The notes under the pieces: generated by a model
What the model was told of the DNA's origin: nothing
The model's input: the letters and a program-made list of their open reading frames with translations, nothing else
Database searches by the model: none
Program-made: the position numbers and the translations under genes
NCBI GenBank assembly: GCA_963709505.1
Contig: CAVPXC010000020.1
Coordinates: 62,001-126,000, forward strand
Reading direction: 5' to 3'
DNA from: CAVPXC01 sp963709505
Lineage (GTDB): Bacteria > Chloroflexota > Anaerolineae > JAAEKA01
Length of the DNA stretch: 64,000 nucleotides
Shown: piece by piece, positions 9,261 through 17,669 of the stretch
How positions within the stretch are numbered: position 1 is the stretch's first letter
Layout of the letters: each line of letters opens with the position of its first letter

Positions 9261-11553
9261 ATGGCCATATCGTTGCCCGCCTCGCCCGTCGTTGAGAAGA
9301 AGTTGCTTGTCCGCAGGCTGCCCTGGGGCGCGCTCACAGCCCTGCTGTTGACACTGCCTGCCCTCTGGCTGCTGGCGCGGCCGGGCTTCTTTGTGTCGCA
9401 CGACGGCCGTTTCCACGTCTACCGTATCGCCGCCCTTGCCACCGCCTGGCAGGATGGCGTGTTGTATCCCCGGCTGTTCCCGGAGTTTGGCTTTGGCTAC
9501 GGGCAGGCGGTGTTGAATTTCTACTCCCCGCTGAGTTACTACCTCGCCGCGCTTTTGGCCTTTCTCGGTGTCAGCCCGGCCGCGGCGGCAGAGATCACAC
9601 TGGCCCTTTCCTTCCTGCTGGCCGCGCTGGCGGCCTATGGCTATGGTCGCTATCTACTAGGAGACACTCACCCCGGCCTTGCGCCGGCCGCCGGTGTGCT
9701 GGCAGCCGTGGTGTACACCTACACGCCGTACCACCTGGCCGACGCGTACGTGCGCGGGGCCATCCCGGAGCATGTGGCGTTCATCTTCCCGCCGTTAATC
9801 CTGTGGGCCTACACAGCCGCCTTCCGAAAGGACAACCCCCTCCGGGGCGCTCGAAGCAGCCCGCTCCGGGGCGCTCGAAGCAGCCCCTGGCCGGCGATGC
9901 TATGGGCCACCCTGGCCTGGACGGGGCTGGTGCTCACCCACAACCTGACGGCCCTGATCATGGCGCCAGTGGTTGCGGTGCAGTTGCTGGTGCTGGCGGG
10001 TTGGACCAGGCGGTGGCGACGGTTGGCCGGCGCCTTTGGCACTTTGGTGCTCGCAATTGGCATCTCGGCCGCGTACTGGCTGCCCGTATTGCTTGAAAGC
10101 CGTGCCGTCGGGCTTGCGTTAGGACCATCGCGCGGCTACGCCGAGCATTGGCTGAACGCCGCCACCCTTGTGCGGCGCACTGCAGCCTATTTTGTCAACC
10201 CGCCCGACACTCTGGGACGCATCTATCCACTGAGCTGGTTTGCCCTGGCGCTGACTGCCCTGGTTGCAGCGCTGCTCTTGCTGCGCTGGCGTCAGCGCCA
10301 GTTGCCCGCGGCCTGGCCGCCGATCCTGTTCCACCTGGGCGTGGCTACCGGCGCAATGCTCATGACCACTGCAGCTTCGGCGCCGATATGGGACCTACTC
10401 AAGCCCATCCTCGGCAATCTGCAGTATCCCTGGCGTTTTCTAGTGCTGGAGGCCCTGGGACTGCTCGGCCTGGCCGCGGCCTTACCCGCACTGCTGCCGC
10501 GCGTCCGCCCTGCCATTCTGATCGCGATCGTTGCACCGCTCGCGATACTCGTCGGCCTACCCGGCCTGACACCGGCGCCTCTCTCACTGCCCGCTGCCGA
10601 CACCCGCGTACCCGACCGTATGTGGCGCGAGGATGCCGAGGCCGGACAAGTCGGCGCCACCTGGACTGCCGAGTTCCTTCCGCTGACGGTCACGGAGCAG
10701 CGATGGGCATTGGGCCGGCCGCGCGATGGGGCGGTTGACGGTCCTCCGATCCAACCCATGCCAAAGGTGACGCTTTCATCCGTGCAGCACGCCGGGCTGA
10801 CAGCCCAAATCGAGGCCCAAACCCCCTTCGAATTCCGGCTGCACCAGTTCCACCTGCCCGGCTGGAACGCCTCGATCGACGGGAAGAAGGTCCCGACCTA
10901 CCCAAGCGGTGAGCTGGGCCTGGTAACCGTCGACGTGCCGGCCGGCGCACATGAGCTGACCGTGCGTTTTGGTGCAACGCCCGCCCGCACAGCAGGAGGA
11001 GTTATCTCACTGCTTTCGTTGGCGCTGTGGTTGGCCCTGGTTTGGTGGCGAGGTCGCGATTGCCGGGCTCTTCTGGCGGCCAGTGTTGGCGTCACCCTGC
11101 TGACCGTTGCGCTGGTGCTGAACAGCCTGGGCCTCGGCCAGCGAAGTTGGACGCCGCCGCCAGTGCAGGCATCGATCGAGGACGTCGCCGTGCTGCTGGC
11201 TGCCGAGTTCAGAGTCGTTGCCTGGTCAAGACGCGGTCAGTATCACCCTGACCTGGCTGGCGCTGCGGGACGTTGGTCAGGACTACAAGGCCTTTGTGCA
11301 CGTGCTGGGTCCGGACGGGTCCGTGATCGGCCAGCACGACGGCGACCCGGTGGGCGGCTTCACACCCCTCACCCGCTGGCGATCGGGCGAGATCATCCGA
11401 GACCGGCACATCGTGCCGTTGCCGCCCGATCTGCCGCCGGGCGATTACAGCCTGCGCGCCGGGCTATACCAGTTCGAACTGTTACGCAACCTTTCGGTCG
11501 ATCCACCGACCCCTGACGGTCGTGTGGATGTCGGAGTAGTAGAAGTGAGATAG
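9261..11553 (+). CDS. PTPS-related membrane protein, C-terminal domain frameshifted
   Basis: This polytopic protein has the same first-loop signature as the proteins at 1944 and 28852: SHDGRFHVYR, GVLYPRLFPEFGFGYG and YSPLSYYLAALL. Many hydrophobic segments are followed by a periplasmic beta region and one more helix near residue 590. The first frame runs on to 11516 in nonsense, while the conserved C-terminal domain reads in another frame from about 11215 to 11553 (DAVSITLTWLAL, FVHVLGPDG, PPGDYSLRAGLYQ). The frame change is near 11212. ATG 9261 is chosen over 9168, whose leader is unlike a signal sequence and overlaps the repeat array. An in-frame 8-residue duplication (LRGARSSP twice) lies in a loop at about residues 194-209. 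Confidence 0.7.
9840..9885 (+). repeat. In-frame 24-bp tandem duplication
   Basis: Two near-identical 22-bp blocks beginning ctccggggcgctcgaagcag occur 24 bp apart inside the gene at 9261, giving the peptide LRGARSSP twice. Related words (cggagcaccccggaggggcg) occur in the loop region of the gene at 17670, so this may be a short dispersed sequence that enters loops of these paralogues. Confidence 0.7.
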
Positions 11554-11729
11554 TACGGAAGTGAGATAGTGAGATAGTTCCGGAAGACTCTGTGTCGAAC
11601 ATTTGACGCTTTGCCACCTCGCCACTATCTCACTTATATATATATATTATCTCATTATCTCATTATCTCATTATCTCACTGTCTCACTATCTCACTACCG
11701 CACTATCTCACTACCGCACTACCGCACTA
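11544..11729. repeat. Paired inverted octad arrays (AGTGAGAT / TATCTCAC)
   Basis: An 8-bp-period array (agtgagat, agtacgga, agtgagat, agtgagat, agttccgg) lies at 11544-11583. A second 8-bp-period array occupies 11624-11729 with about thirteen units (actatctc, acttatat, atatatat, tatctcat three times, tatctcac variants, taccgcac variants). The second array is complementary to the first, so a large fold-back is possible between the two. The array ends exactly at the ATG of the gene at 11729, so it fills that gene's upstream region. Confidence 0.88.
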
Positions 11730-13570
11730 TGCCAGCCAAACGCCTATTCCTCGTCATTCTAGTCCTCTATCTCGTGTTAGCCCTCGGCTACTCCATCACT
11801 GAGCCGCTGGCCGAGGCGCCAGACGAGGCCGACCACTATAACTACATCACCTACCTGGGCCAAAACCGCAGCCTGCCCGAAGGGGCGGCGGTGACGCAGA
11901 GCAAGCACCCGCCATTCTACCACGCCCTGGCTGCAACACTGACCGCCTGGACCGGGCTGGACTTCACTTTCTTGCGCTCGAACCCCGATGCGCTGCCGCT
12001 TGGGCCGGACAAGCCGCCGAACTTGTTTGTTCACACCACGCTGGAGGCCTTTCCCTGGCGCGGGGGCGCGCTGGCTATGCACCTGGCTCGTTTCCTTTCG
12101 ATTGCTCTGGGTGCAATCACAGTATGGGGGGCGTGGCGGCTTGGCAACGAGGCCTTTCCCGACCGGCCGGCGATCGGCCTGCTGGCCGCTGCCTTCCTGG
12201 CTGGCCTGCCTGGCTTCCTGTTCATCAGCGGCTCGGTCAATAACGACAATGCAGCCGGCGCGTTTGGCACGCTGGTCGTTCTGCTATGCGCCATGACTTT
12301 GCGCCGGGGGCTGGGCTGGGGCCGAGCGGCCCTGCTGGGGCTGTTCCTCGGGTTGGGGCTGCTCTCCAAAGTGGGCACGCTTGCGCTGTGGCCGTTGGTG
12401 GCCCTGGCCGTGGGCTGTGCCTGGTGGTTCGGCCCCAACCGGAAACGCGCCTTGCCGGCCGCGCTGGGCCAGATGGCGCTGGCCTGGGGGCTGGGGTTGC
12501 TGGTAGCGTCGCCCTGGCTGCTCCGCAACATGAGTTTTTACGGCGACCCACTGGCCTGGGACTTCGTCCGTTCTACGGTGGATCAGCGCGTTGGCCCGCT
12601 TACCCTGCGCGACGTCGGCTGGCTGCTGACGGGCTTCCACCGCACCTTCTGGGGCCGCTTCGGCGGCGCTGGGCAGATCGAGCTGCCGGTCTGGGCGATG
12701 ATCCTGGCCGCAGCGTTTACTTTCATAGTGGTTGTCGGCGCCGTGCGGTTTGTGGTGTCAAGTGTCAAGTGTCAAGTGACAGGTGCTTCGGATGCAACCA
12801 CGAGCAGCCCATTGGCTCGTTCCGCGGTCATAGCAAACGCTTTGCAGCTTACTTTGCTTGCCTTAGCGCCTGTGTTGGTCTTCCTTTCTGTCGTGCGCTA
12901 CAGTGCCATCGCCTTGGGCACCGACCAGGCGCGGCTGATGTTCCCCGCTCTGGCGGCCATGGCCGTCTGGGTGGGCGTAGGCGTAGTCGGGTGGGTCGAT
13001 TGGATCGGCGGCGAGCGCGAGAGGGTCACACCGAGAGTGGACCAAAGAGACGCACGGGCAGTCGGGATCTTCACCGCCGCGATGGCGACGTTTGGCTTGA
13101 TAGTGTTAGTTGGGCTCATCCGGCCAGGCTTTGCGCCGCCGGAGCCGATGGCTCCAGCCGGCAGCCAGCCAAGCGCAATCCTGGCGACCTTTGGTAGCAG
13201 ACTGGCGCTGGCGGACGTCGAATTGCCCGCTGGGCCATTAGCTGTCGGCCAGGCGCTGCAGGTGCGGCTCACCTGGTGGGCGAGCCAGCCGCTGGCAGAG
13301 GATTTGCGCCCCACGCTGCGGCTGAGGCACCCGGACGGCTGGCTGGCGGCCGAGTGGAGCCACTCGCCGGCCGGCGGCCGCTATTCGACAGACCGCTGGC
13401 AGCCGGGCGAGGTCATTGCCGACGATTTCCAACTCGTCCCCCAGCCTGCCAGCGCAGGGATTTACGTGGTCGAGTTAGGTGTACGTCCCTTCAACGGAGA
13501 CTGGCTCACGGCAAGTGGGCCAGGCGCAAACGGCTCGTTTGTGACGCTGGGACAGGTGGAATTCCGATAG
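11729..13570 (+). CDS. DUF2142/GT39-like membrane protein
   Basis: This 613-residue membrane protein has the N-terminal loop PDEADHYNYITYLGQ...SKHPPFYH (about residues 33-65) and a second loop NNDNAA. These are typical of DUF2142-like and related GT-C transferases. Hydrophobic segments run to about residue 480, and a C-terminal beta domain follows (VRLTWWASQPL, WQPGEVIADDF). ATG 11729 starts a normal signal-anchor (MPAKRLFLVILVLY). The open frame extends upstream to 11603 only because the octad repeat happens to lack stops. A heptad array at 12755-12785 is translated as a loop between two helices. The downstream gene is on the opposite strand with a 17-bp gap. Confidence 0.72.
   Translation: MPAKRLFLVILVLYLVLALGYSITEPLAEAPDEADHYNYITYLGQNRSLPEGAAVTQSKHPPFYHALAATLTAWTGLDFTFLRSNPDALPLGPDKPPNLFVHTTLEAFPWRGGALAMHLARFLSIALGAITVWGAWRLGNEAFPDRPAIGLLAAAFLAGLPGFLFISGSVNNDNAAGAFGTLVVLLCAMTLRRGLGWGRAALLGLFLGLGLLSKVGTLALWPLVALAVGCAWWFGPNRKRALPAALGQMALAWGLGLLVASPWLLRNMSFYGDPLAWDFVRSTVDQRVGPLTLRDVGWLLTGFHRTFWGRFGGAGQIELPVWAMILAAAFTFIVVVGAVRFVVSSVKCQVTGASDATTSSPLARSAVIANALQLTLLALAPVLVFLSVVRYSAIALGTDQARLMFPALAAMAVWVGVGVVGWVDWIGGERERVTPRVDQRDARAVGIFTAAMATFGLIVLVGLIRPGFAPPEPMAPAGSQPSAILATFGSRLALADVELPAGPLAVGQALQVRLTWWASQPLAEDLRPTLRLRHPDGWLAAEWSHSPAGGRYSTDRWQPGEVIADDFQLVPQPASAGIYVVELGVRPFNGDWLTASGPGANGSFVTLGQVEFR
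12755..12785. repeat. Heptad tandem array (GTGTCAA type) inside a coding region
   Basis: Units gtgtcaa, gtgtcaa, gtgtcaa, gtgacag and gtg lie in frame within the gene at 11729, encoding a short hydrophilic loop. Seven is not a multiple of three, so gain or loss of one unit would cut off the C-terminal part of the protein. Confidence 0.85.
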
Positions 13571-13587
13571 CGGCTACCTCGATGCCG

Positions 13588-14337
13588 CTACTTTGCCACT
13601 ATTCCTAGCCTGGCTTTCAGCGAGAAACCTACGATGTCGCGGATGTAGCGCCAGTAGATCATCTTGGAGTAGCCCTGCACCCGGGGATGCATAGTCATGG
13701 GGATCTCGGTCGAGCGAGCGCCGGTGTCCAGCATGCGCACAAGGAACACCGGCACGAAGATAAAGGACTTCTCCTGCCACGGCACGGAACAAGGATCGAC
13801 CTTCAGAAAGGTCTCCCGCGTAAACGCCCGGTACGAGGTAGTGATCTCGGTCACATCGTGCAGCCCCAGCATAGCGCGCACGAACTGGTTGGCGCCCACG
13901 CTCAGGACACGCCGGCCCAGCGGCATCTCGTTGACGCTCCCCTCGACGAAGCGCGACCCCACCACTACATCGTATCCCTCATCTACCTTAGTTAGAAACG
14001 CGGGGATGTCCCCGGGGTTGTGCTGAAAATCGGCGTCCATCTCGATCAGCACATCGGCGCCCAATACGTCGATCGCATGCTGGAAACCATTGAACAGGCC
14101 GATACCAATGCCGCGCTCCTGCACGTCCAGCAAGTGCACCCGGGGATCGGCCGCAGCCAGGGCGGACACAATGTCCAAGGTGCCGTCTTGCGAGTGGCTG
14201 TCGGCCACCAGCACGTGCAGCTCGAACGTCGGAACATGTTCCTGCTCGCTCAACACAGCGGCAATCAGGTCGGCGATAGTCTCTTTTTCGTCGTAGGTTG
14301 GAGTGACGACAACAGCCCGGCGGCATTCCTCGGTCAT
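13588..14337 (-). CDS. DPM1-like polyprenyl-phosphate mannosyltransferase (GT2)
   Basis: This 249-residue GT2 enzyme resembles dolichyl/polyprenyl-phosphate mannose synthases, which make the lipid-linked sugar used by GT39 and similar GT-C enzymes. Visible motifs are VVVTPTYDEKETI at the N-terminus, the nucleotide-sugar loop VADSHSQDGT, the metal-binding EMDADFQHNP and the fingerprint VVGSRFVEGS near residue 130. No C-terminal membrane helices are present, so it is the soluble (type III-like) form. ATG 14337 (MTEECRR) fits the family; an upstream ATG only adds a non-conserved leader. Its position among GT-C membrane proteins suggests it supplies their donor, although it runs on the opposite strand. 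Confidence 0.85.
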   Translation of the reverse strand: MTEECRRAVVVTPTYDEKETIADLIAAVLSEQEHVPTFELHVLVADSHSQDGTLDIVSALAAADPRVHLLDVQERGIGIGLFNGFQHAIDVLGADVLIEMDADFQHNPGDIPAFLTKVDEGYDVVVGSRFVEGSVNEMPLGRRVLSVGANQFVRAMLGLHDVTEITTSYRAFTRETFLKVDPCSVPWQEKSFIFVPVFLVRMLDTGARSTEIPMTMHPRVQGYSKMIYWRYIRDIVGFSLKARLGIVAK

Positions 14338-14384
14338 GGGTGAGCATTTTACCTGCAAGGTTGCAGGTTGCCCAATCGCACTGC

Positions 14385-14464
14385 ACACCCTTCGGGTCTA
14401 ACACCCTTGGGGTTTAATACCCTTCGGGTCTAACACCCGAAGGGTTTGACACTCGCAGGGCTTA
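14385..14464. repeat. 16-bp tandem repeat, five copies
   Basis: Five consecutive 16-bp units (acacccttcgggtcta, acacccttggggttta, atacccttcgggtcta, acacccgaagggtttg, acactcgcagggctta) fill the divergent gap between the GT2 gene and the gene at 14569. A short heptad pair (aggttgc twice) lies at 14358-14371 just before it. Confidence 0.85.
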
Positions 14465-14498
14465 ACCAACCAATTGCCCAAAGCATACGCCTGTGGTA

Positions 14499-14541
14499 CT
14501 ATCAGACCTCGGAGGTCTACAAGACCTCCGAGGTCTGATAG
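14499..14541. repeat. Perfect 20-bp inverted repeat with 3-nt loop
   Basis: The arms 14499-14518 and 14522-14541 are exact reverse complements, built on agacctccgaggtctgatag, with loop aca. The hairpin ends 27 bp before the ATG at 14569. It has no T-tract, so it is not a standard terminator; it could affect the leader of the downstream gene or be a mobile fold-back sequence. Confidence 0.8.
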
Positions 14542-14568
14542 AAACCCCAACCGAGGTCTTTCGATCCT

Positions 14569-17464
14569 ATGCGACGCACGCACCTCTTGGTGCTATCCCT
14601 TTTTGCCCTGCTGGCGGTAGCCCTCACCTATCCGCTGATTACCCAGCTGGCCACCCACGTGCCGGGGAGCGATACGTGGGCTTACGACGAATATACCTTC
14701 CTGTGGAACATCTGGACCTTCAAGCACGCGCTGATCGACGGCCTGCGCTCGCCATTGACCACCGACTTGATCTACTTCCCGGTGGGCATGGGCCTGGTGA
14801 TGTACACCTTCAACTTGATGGCCGCGGCCCTGGCGCTGCCCATCCACCTGGCCACTAACAATATTCCCCTTTCCTATAACCTGGTCAACTTGCTTTCCAG
14901 CGTGCTCGGCGGCTATGGCGCCTATTTGCTCGTCCGCTACCTCCTGCGCCGCAAGCCAGATCAAAGCCATCAGCCATCGTTCGTCGTTTCCGCCTCCGCC
15001 GTGTTGGCCGGCCTGATCTACGCCTTCGCCTCGAGTTGCTCGGTCTACCTGGCCCTCGGCCATGCGATGATCGTCACCACCCAATGGGTGCCGTTTTTCG
15101 CGCTCTACTTCCTGCGCCTGCTGGACCACTGGCGCACACGCGATGCCCTGCTGGCTGGGCTCTTTCTTGCCCTCGCGCTGCTCACCGACATGCTCTACGG
15201 CGTACTTCTGGGGCTGATCGCTGGCGTTCTGCTGGTGGACTGGTGGCTCAGCGATCGCAGAATACGGCGCGCAGCCATCGCAACCGGGCCGCAACCCAAC
15301 GGCTGGCAGAAGGCAGGCCAATTGGCGCTCTTGGCCGCACTGGCCGCACTGCTCAGCGCACCACTGCTGATCCCCACCCTGCGCGAGGGCTTCAGCGCCG
15401 ATTACGCGGTTGAAGGCTGGGCCACGCGGAGAAGCTCAGCGCCGACCTGGTAGGCCTGGTCACACCCACCGACCTGCACCCCGTCTGGGGCAGCAACGCC
15501 GGCACGGGAGGGCAAGGCTGGATCGACGCGCTGCGCGCGGTCGAGACCGGCGCCAGCCGCTTCCGAGACATCAACACGGTTTTTGCCGGCTGGATCACGC
15601 TCGCACTGGCCGTGCTGGGCGCCGTCGTCGGCGGACGTCGATCGCGGGCCTGGCTGGTGATCGCACTGCTCGCCGGCCTGCTGGCCCTCGGCCCGCTGCT
15701 GGAAATCAATGGCCAGTCAATGTTCGACCTGGACGGATTGCAGGTAACCGTACCCCTGCCCTACATCCTTCTGCACTATCTGCCCTTTATCAAAGGCTTC
15801 CGCGCGCCTAACCGCTTTAGCATCGTGCTGATGCAGGCGCTGGCGGTGCTGGCGGGGTTCGGGACGGCGTGGTTGTTGGGGAAGGTGTCACGAAGTCCCG
15901 GAGTGCGCAGCACCCCGTAGCGCCAGCGGAGTGGGCGGAGCGGAGTGGAAGTGTCAAGTCTCAAGGGGTGTCTGCGGCAGGCCGAAAGTCCGGTCGAGAG
16001 TTGATCGCGATAGGGCTGGCGGTGCTATTGGCCGGCGCAGTGCTGTTTGAGCATCTGGCTGTACCGATGCCCCTAACGGACTCGCGCGTGCCCGCGCCGT
16101 ACAGTGCGATCGCACAGGAGCCGGGCGACTTCACGCTGATGCAGCTGCCTATGGGCTGGCGCAACGGCTTTGGCGTCTTCGGCGCGGAGGACACCCGCGT
16201 CGAGTGGTACCAGTCGGTACACGGCAAGCCGATATTGGGCGGTAACACATCCCGCAACCCTGCCTTCAAGCTGGAATACTTCAAGCGGTTGCCGCTGCTG
16301 CAGGCCATCACGGGCTTGGAACAGTATCAACCGCCCGACGAAGCTACCGATCAGGCCGCCCGAGCTAGCGCTGCGGAGCTGATGGCCCTGTGGAACGTGC
16401 GCTACCTGGTGGTCAACCCGCCCGTGCCCCAGCGCTATCCCTACGTAGACACCTGGCAGACCACGCAAGAGTACGTCCTGGACGTGGCGCCGATCGACCC
16501 GCAGCCGGTGTGGGACGAGGACGGCGTGCAGGTCTATGCTGTTCGCCAGCCGCAGGTACCTTTTCCCTTTGAACTGGATCTGGGCGGGCGCGACACCAAC
16601 GCCTACCGCGGCCCCGGCTGGAGCGTCGACGAGGCCGATATCGCCGGCGCCAACGGCATCTGGGTGGACGGAGAAAACGCCGAGGTCTACCTGCCGTTGC
16701 GCTTCGAAGACCCTCAACCTCTGCAACTGGTTTTGCGGGTTCAGCCCTTCGCCTACCCCAACGCGCCCGAACAGACCCTGTCAGCCGAGTTCAACGGCGT
16801 CGACCTGGGCAAACAGTTTTTGACGCCTGGCTGGCAAGAGCTGCGCCTGGCCGTGCCGGCCGAGGCCACCCTCTCCGGCCTGAACCGCCTTTCGCTGCGC
16901 TTCGGCCAGAGCGCCCGCCCCATGGACGTTCTGTCCGGCCAGGGTGTGATCGGCAACACCGGCGTGTTGCTGCCGGTCGACGTCGAGATCAACAGCGGCG
17001 GAGCGGCGCAGGACATCGGCTACATCACCGTGGCCGATCCGGCTGGCGCCGGCCAGGACGCCTCCGCCGGCCGGCGCGGTTACAATCTCACCGCTCTCGA
17101 CCCGCGCACCGGCAAAGTGCTGGATAAACGCGGCTTCGACACCTGGGCCAACACCGCCGAGGCCGAGCGCTTGGCCGAGTTCGTGGAGAACCTGCCCGCC
17201 GGCACAATCGTGCTCGGGGCCGTGCGCGACGATGCCAGCCGCTTCCTGACCGATCGGGCCGTCGCCGCGCTGGCCAGCCTGGGCAGCGCAGTGGATCTGC
17301 GCACGACGCCTGGCTTCGGCCACGCACTGATCGGCGTCAAAGGCACAGCGCCCGGCGCCGCAGCCGAAGTCAGCAGCCAAGAGGGCGCCTATCTCCGCCT
17401 GGCATCCGACCGGCGCTCGCTAGCCGCGGCCGTGGACTGGGTCCGGCTGGAGAAAGCCCAATAA
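14569..17464 (+). CDS. Large GT-C-like membrane protein, two frameshifts
   Basis: The protein reads through three frames. Frame one covers 14569-15420 (hydrophobic, with loop SDTWAYDEYTFLWNIW and FPVGMGLVMYTFN), frame two about 15420-15920 (GLVTPTDLHPVWG, then helices and RAPNRFSIVLMQALAVLAGFG), and frame three about 15890-17464 (one helix, then a long soluble region with NVRYLVVNPPVP and VYLPLRFEDPQ). The first break near 15420 looks like a single-base indel. The second, near 15900, coincides with a short repeat-rich patch (15885-15965) resembling sequences in other genes here, so it may be a real insertion. The C-terminal soluble part contains a jelly-roll-like segment rather than the C-terminal domain of its neighbours. 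Function is inferred as surface glycan synthesis. Confidence 0.62.
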
Positions 17465-17493
17465 GCATCTGCAATCAAGTTGTCTTGAAAATA

Positions 17494-17581
17494 CCCGACC
17501 AAGTTCGGGAGTCCGCGCTGCACACCGGACTCCTCGACTTGTCGAGGCAGTCGGACTGGTCGGACCCTGAACAAGTTCAGG
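17494..17581. repeat. Three spaced 16-bp palindromes
   Basis: The words cccgaccaagttcggg (17494), cctcgacttgtcgagg (17532) and cctgaacaagttcagg (17566) are palindromic or nearly so. They are flanked by agtccgcg or ggactcc in alternating orientation. They form a compact cluster of hairpins in the 205-bp gap before the gene at 17670. Confidence 0.75.
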
Positions 17582-17669
17582 AGTCCGCGGTTGCCGAAGG
17601 GACATTGCGCTCCGCTGTTTTCATCTCATTGAGGTGCCCGGCCGCCCTTGATTTGGGCACCAACTTCCC

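Noticed and set aside
12286..13197. A 303-codon plus-strand frame overlapping the gene at 11729
   Set aside because: It is a shifted frame of the same gene; composition is biased and no motif is present.
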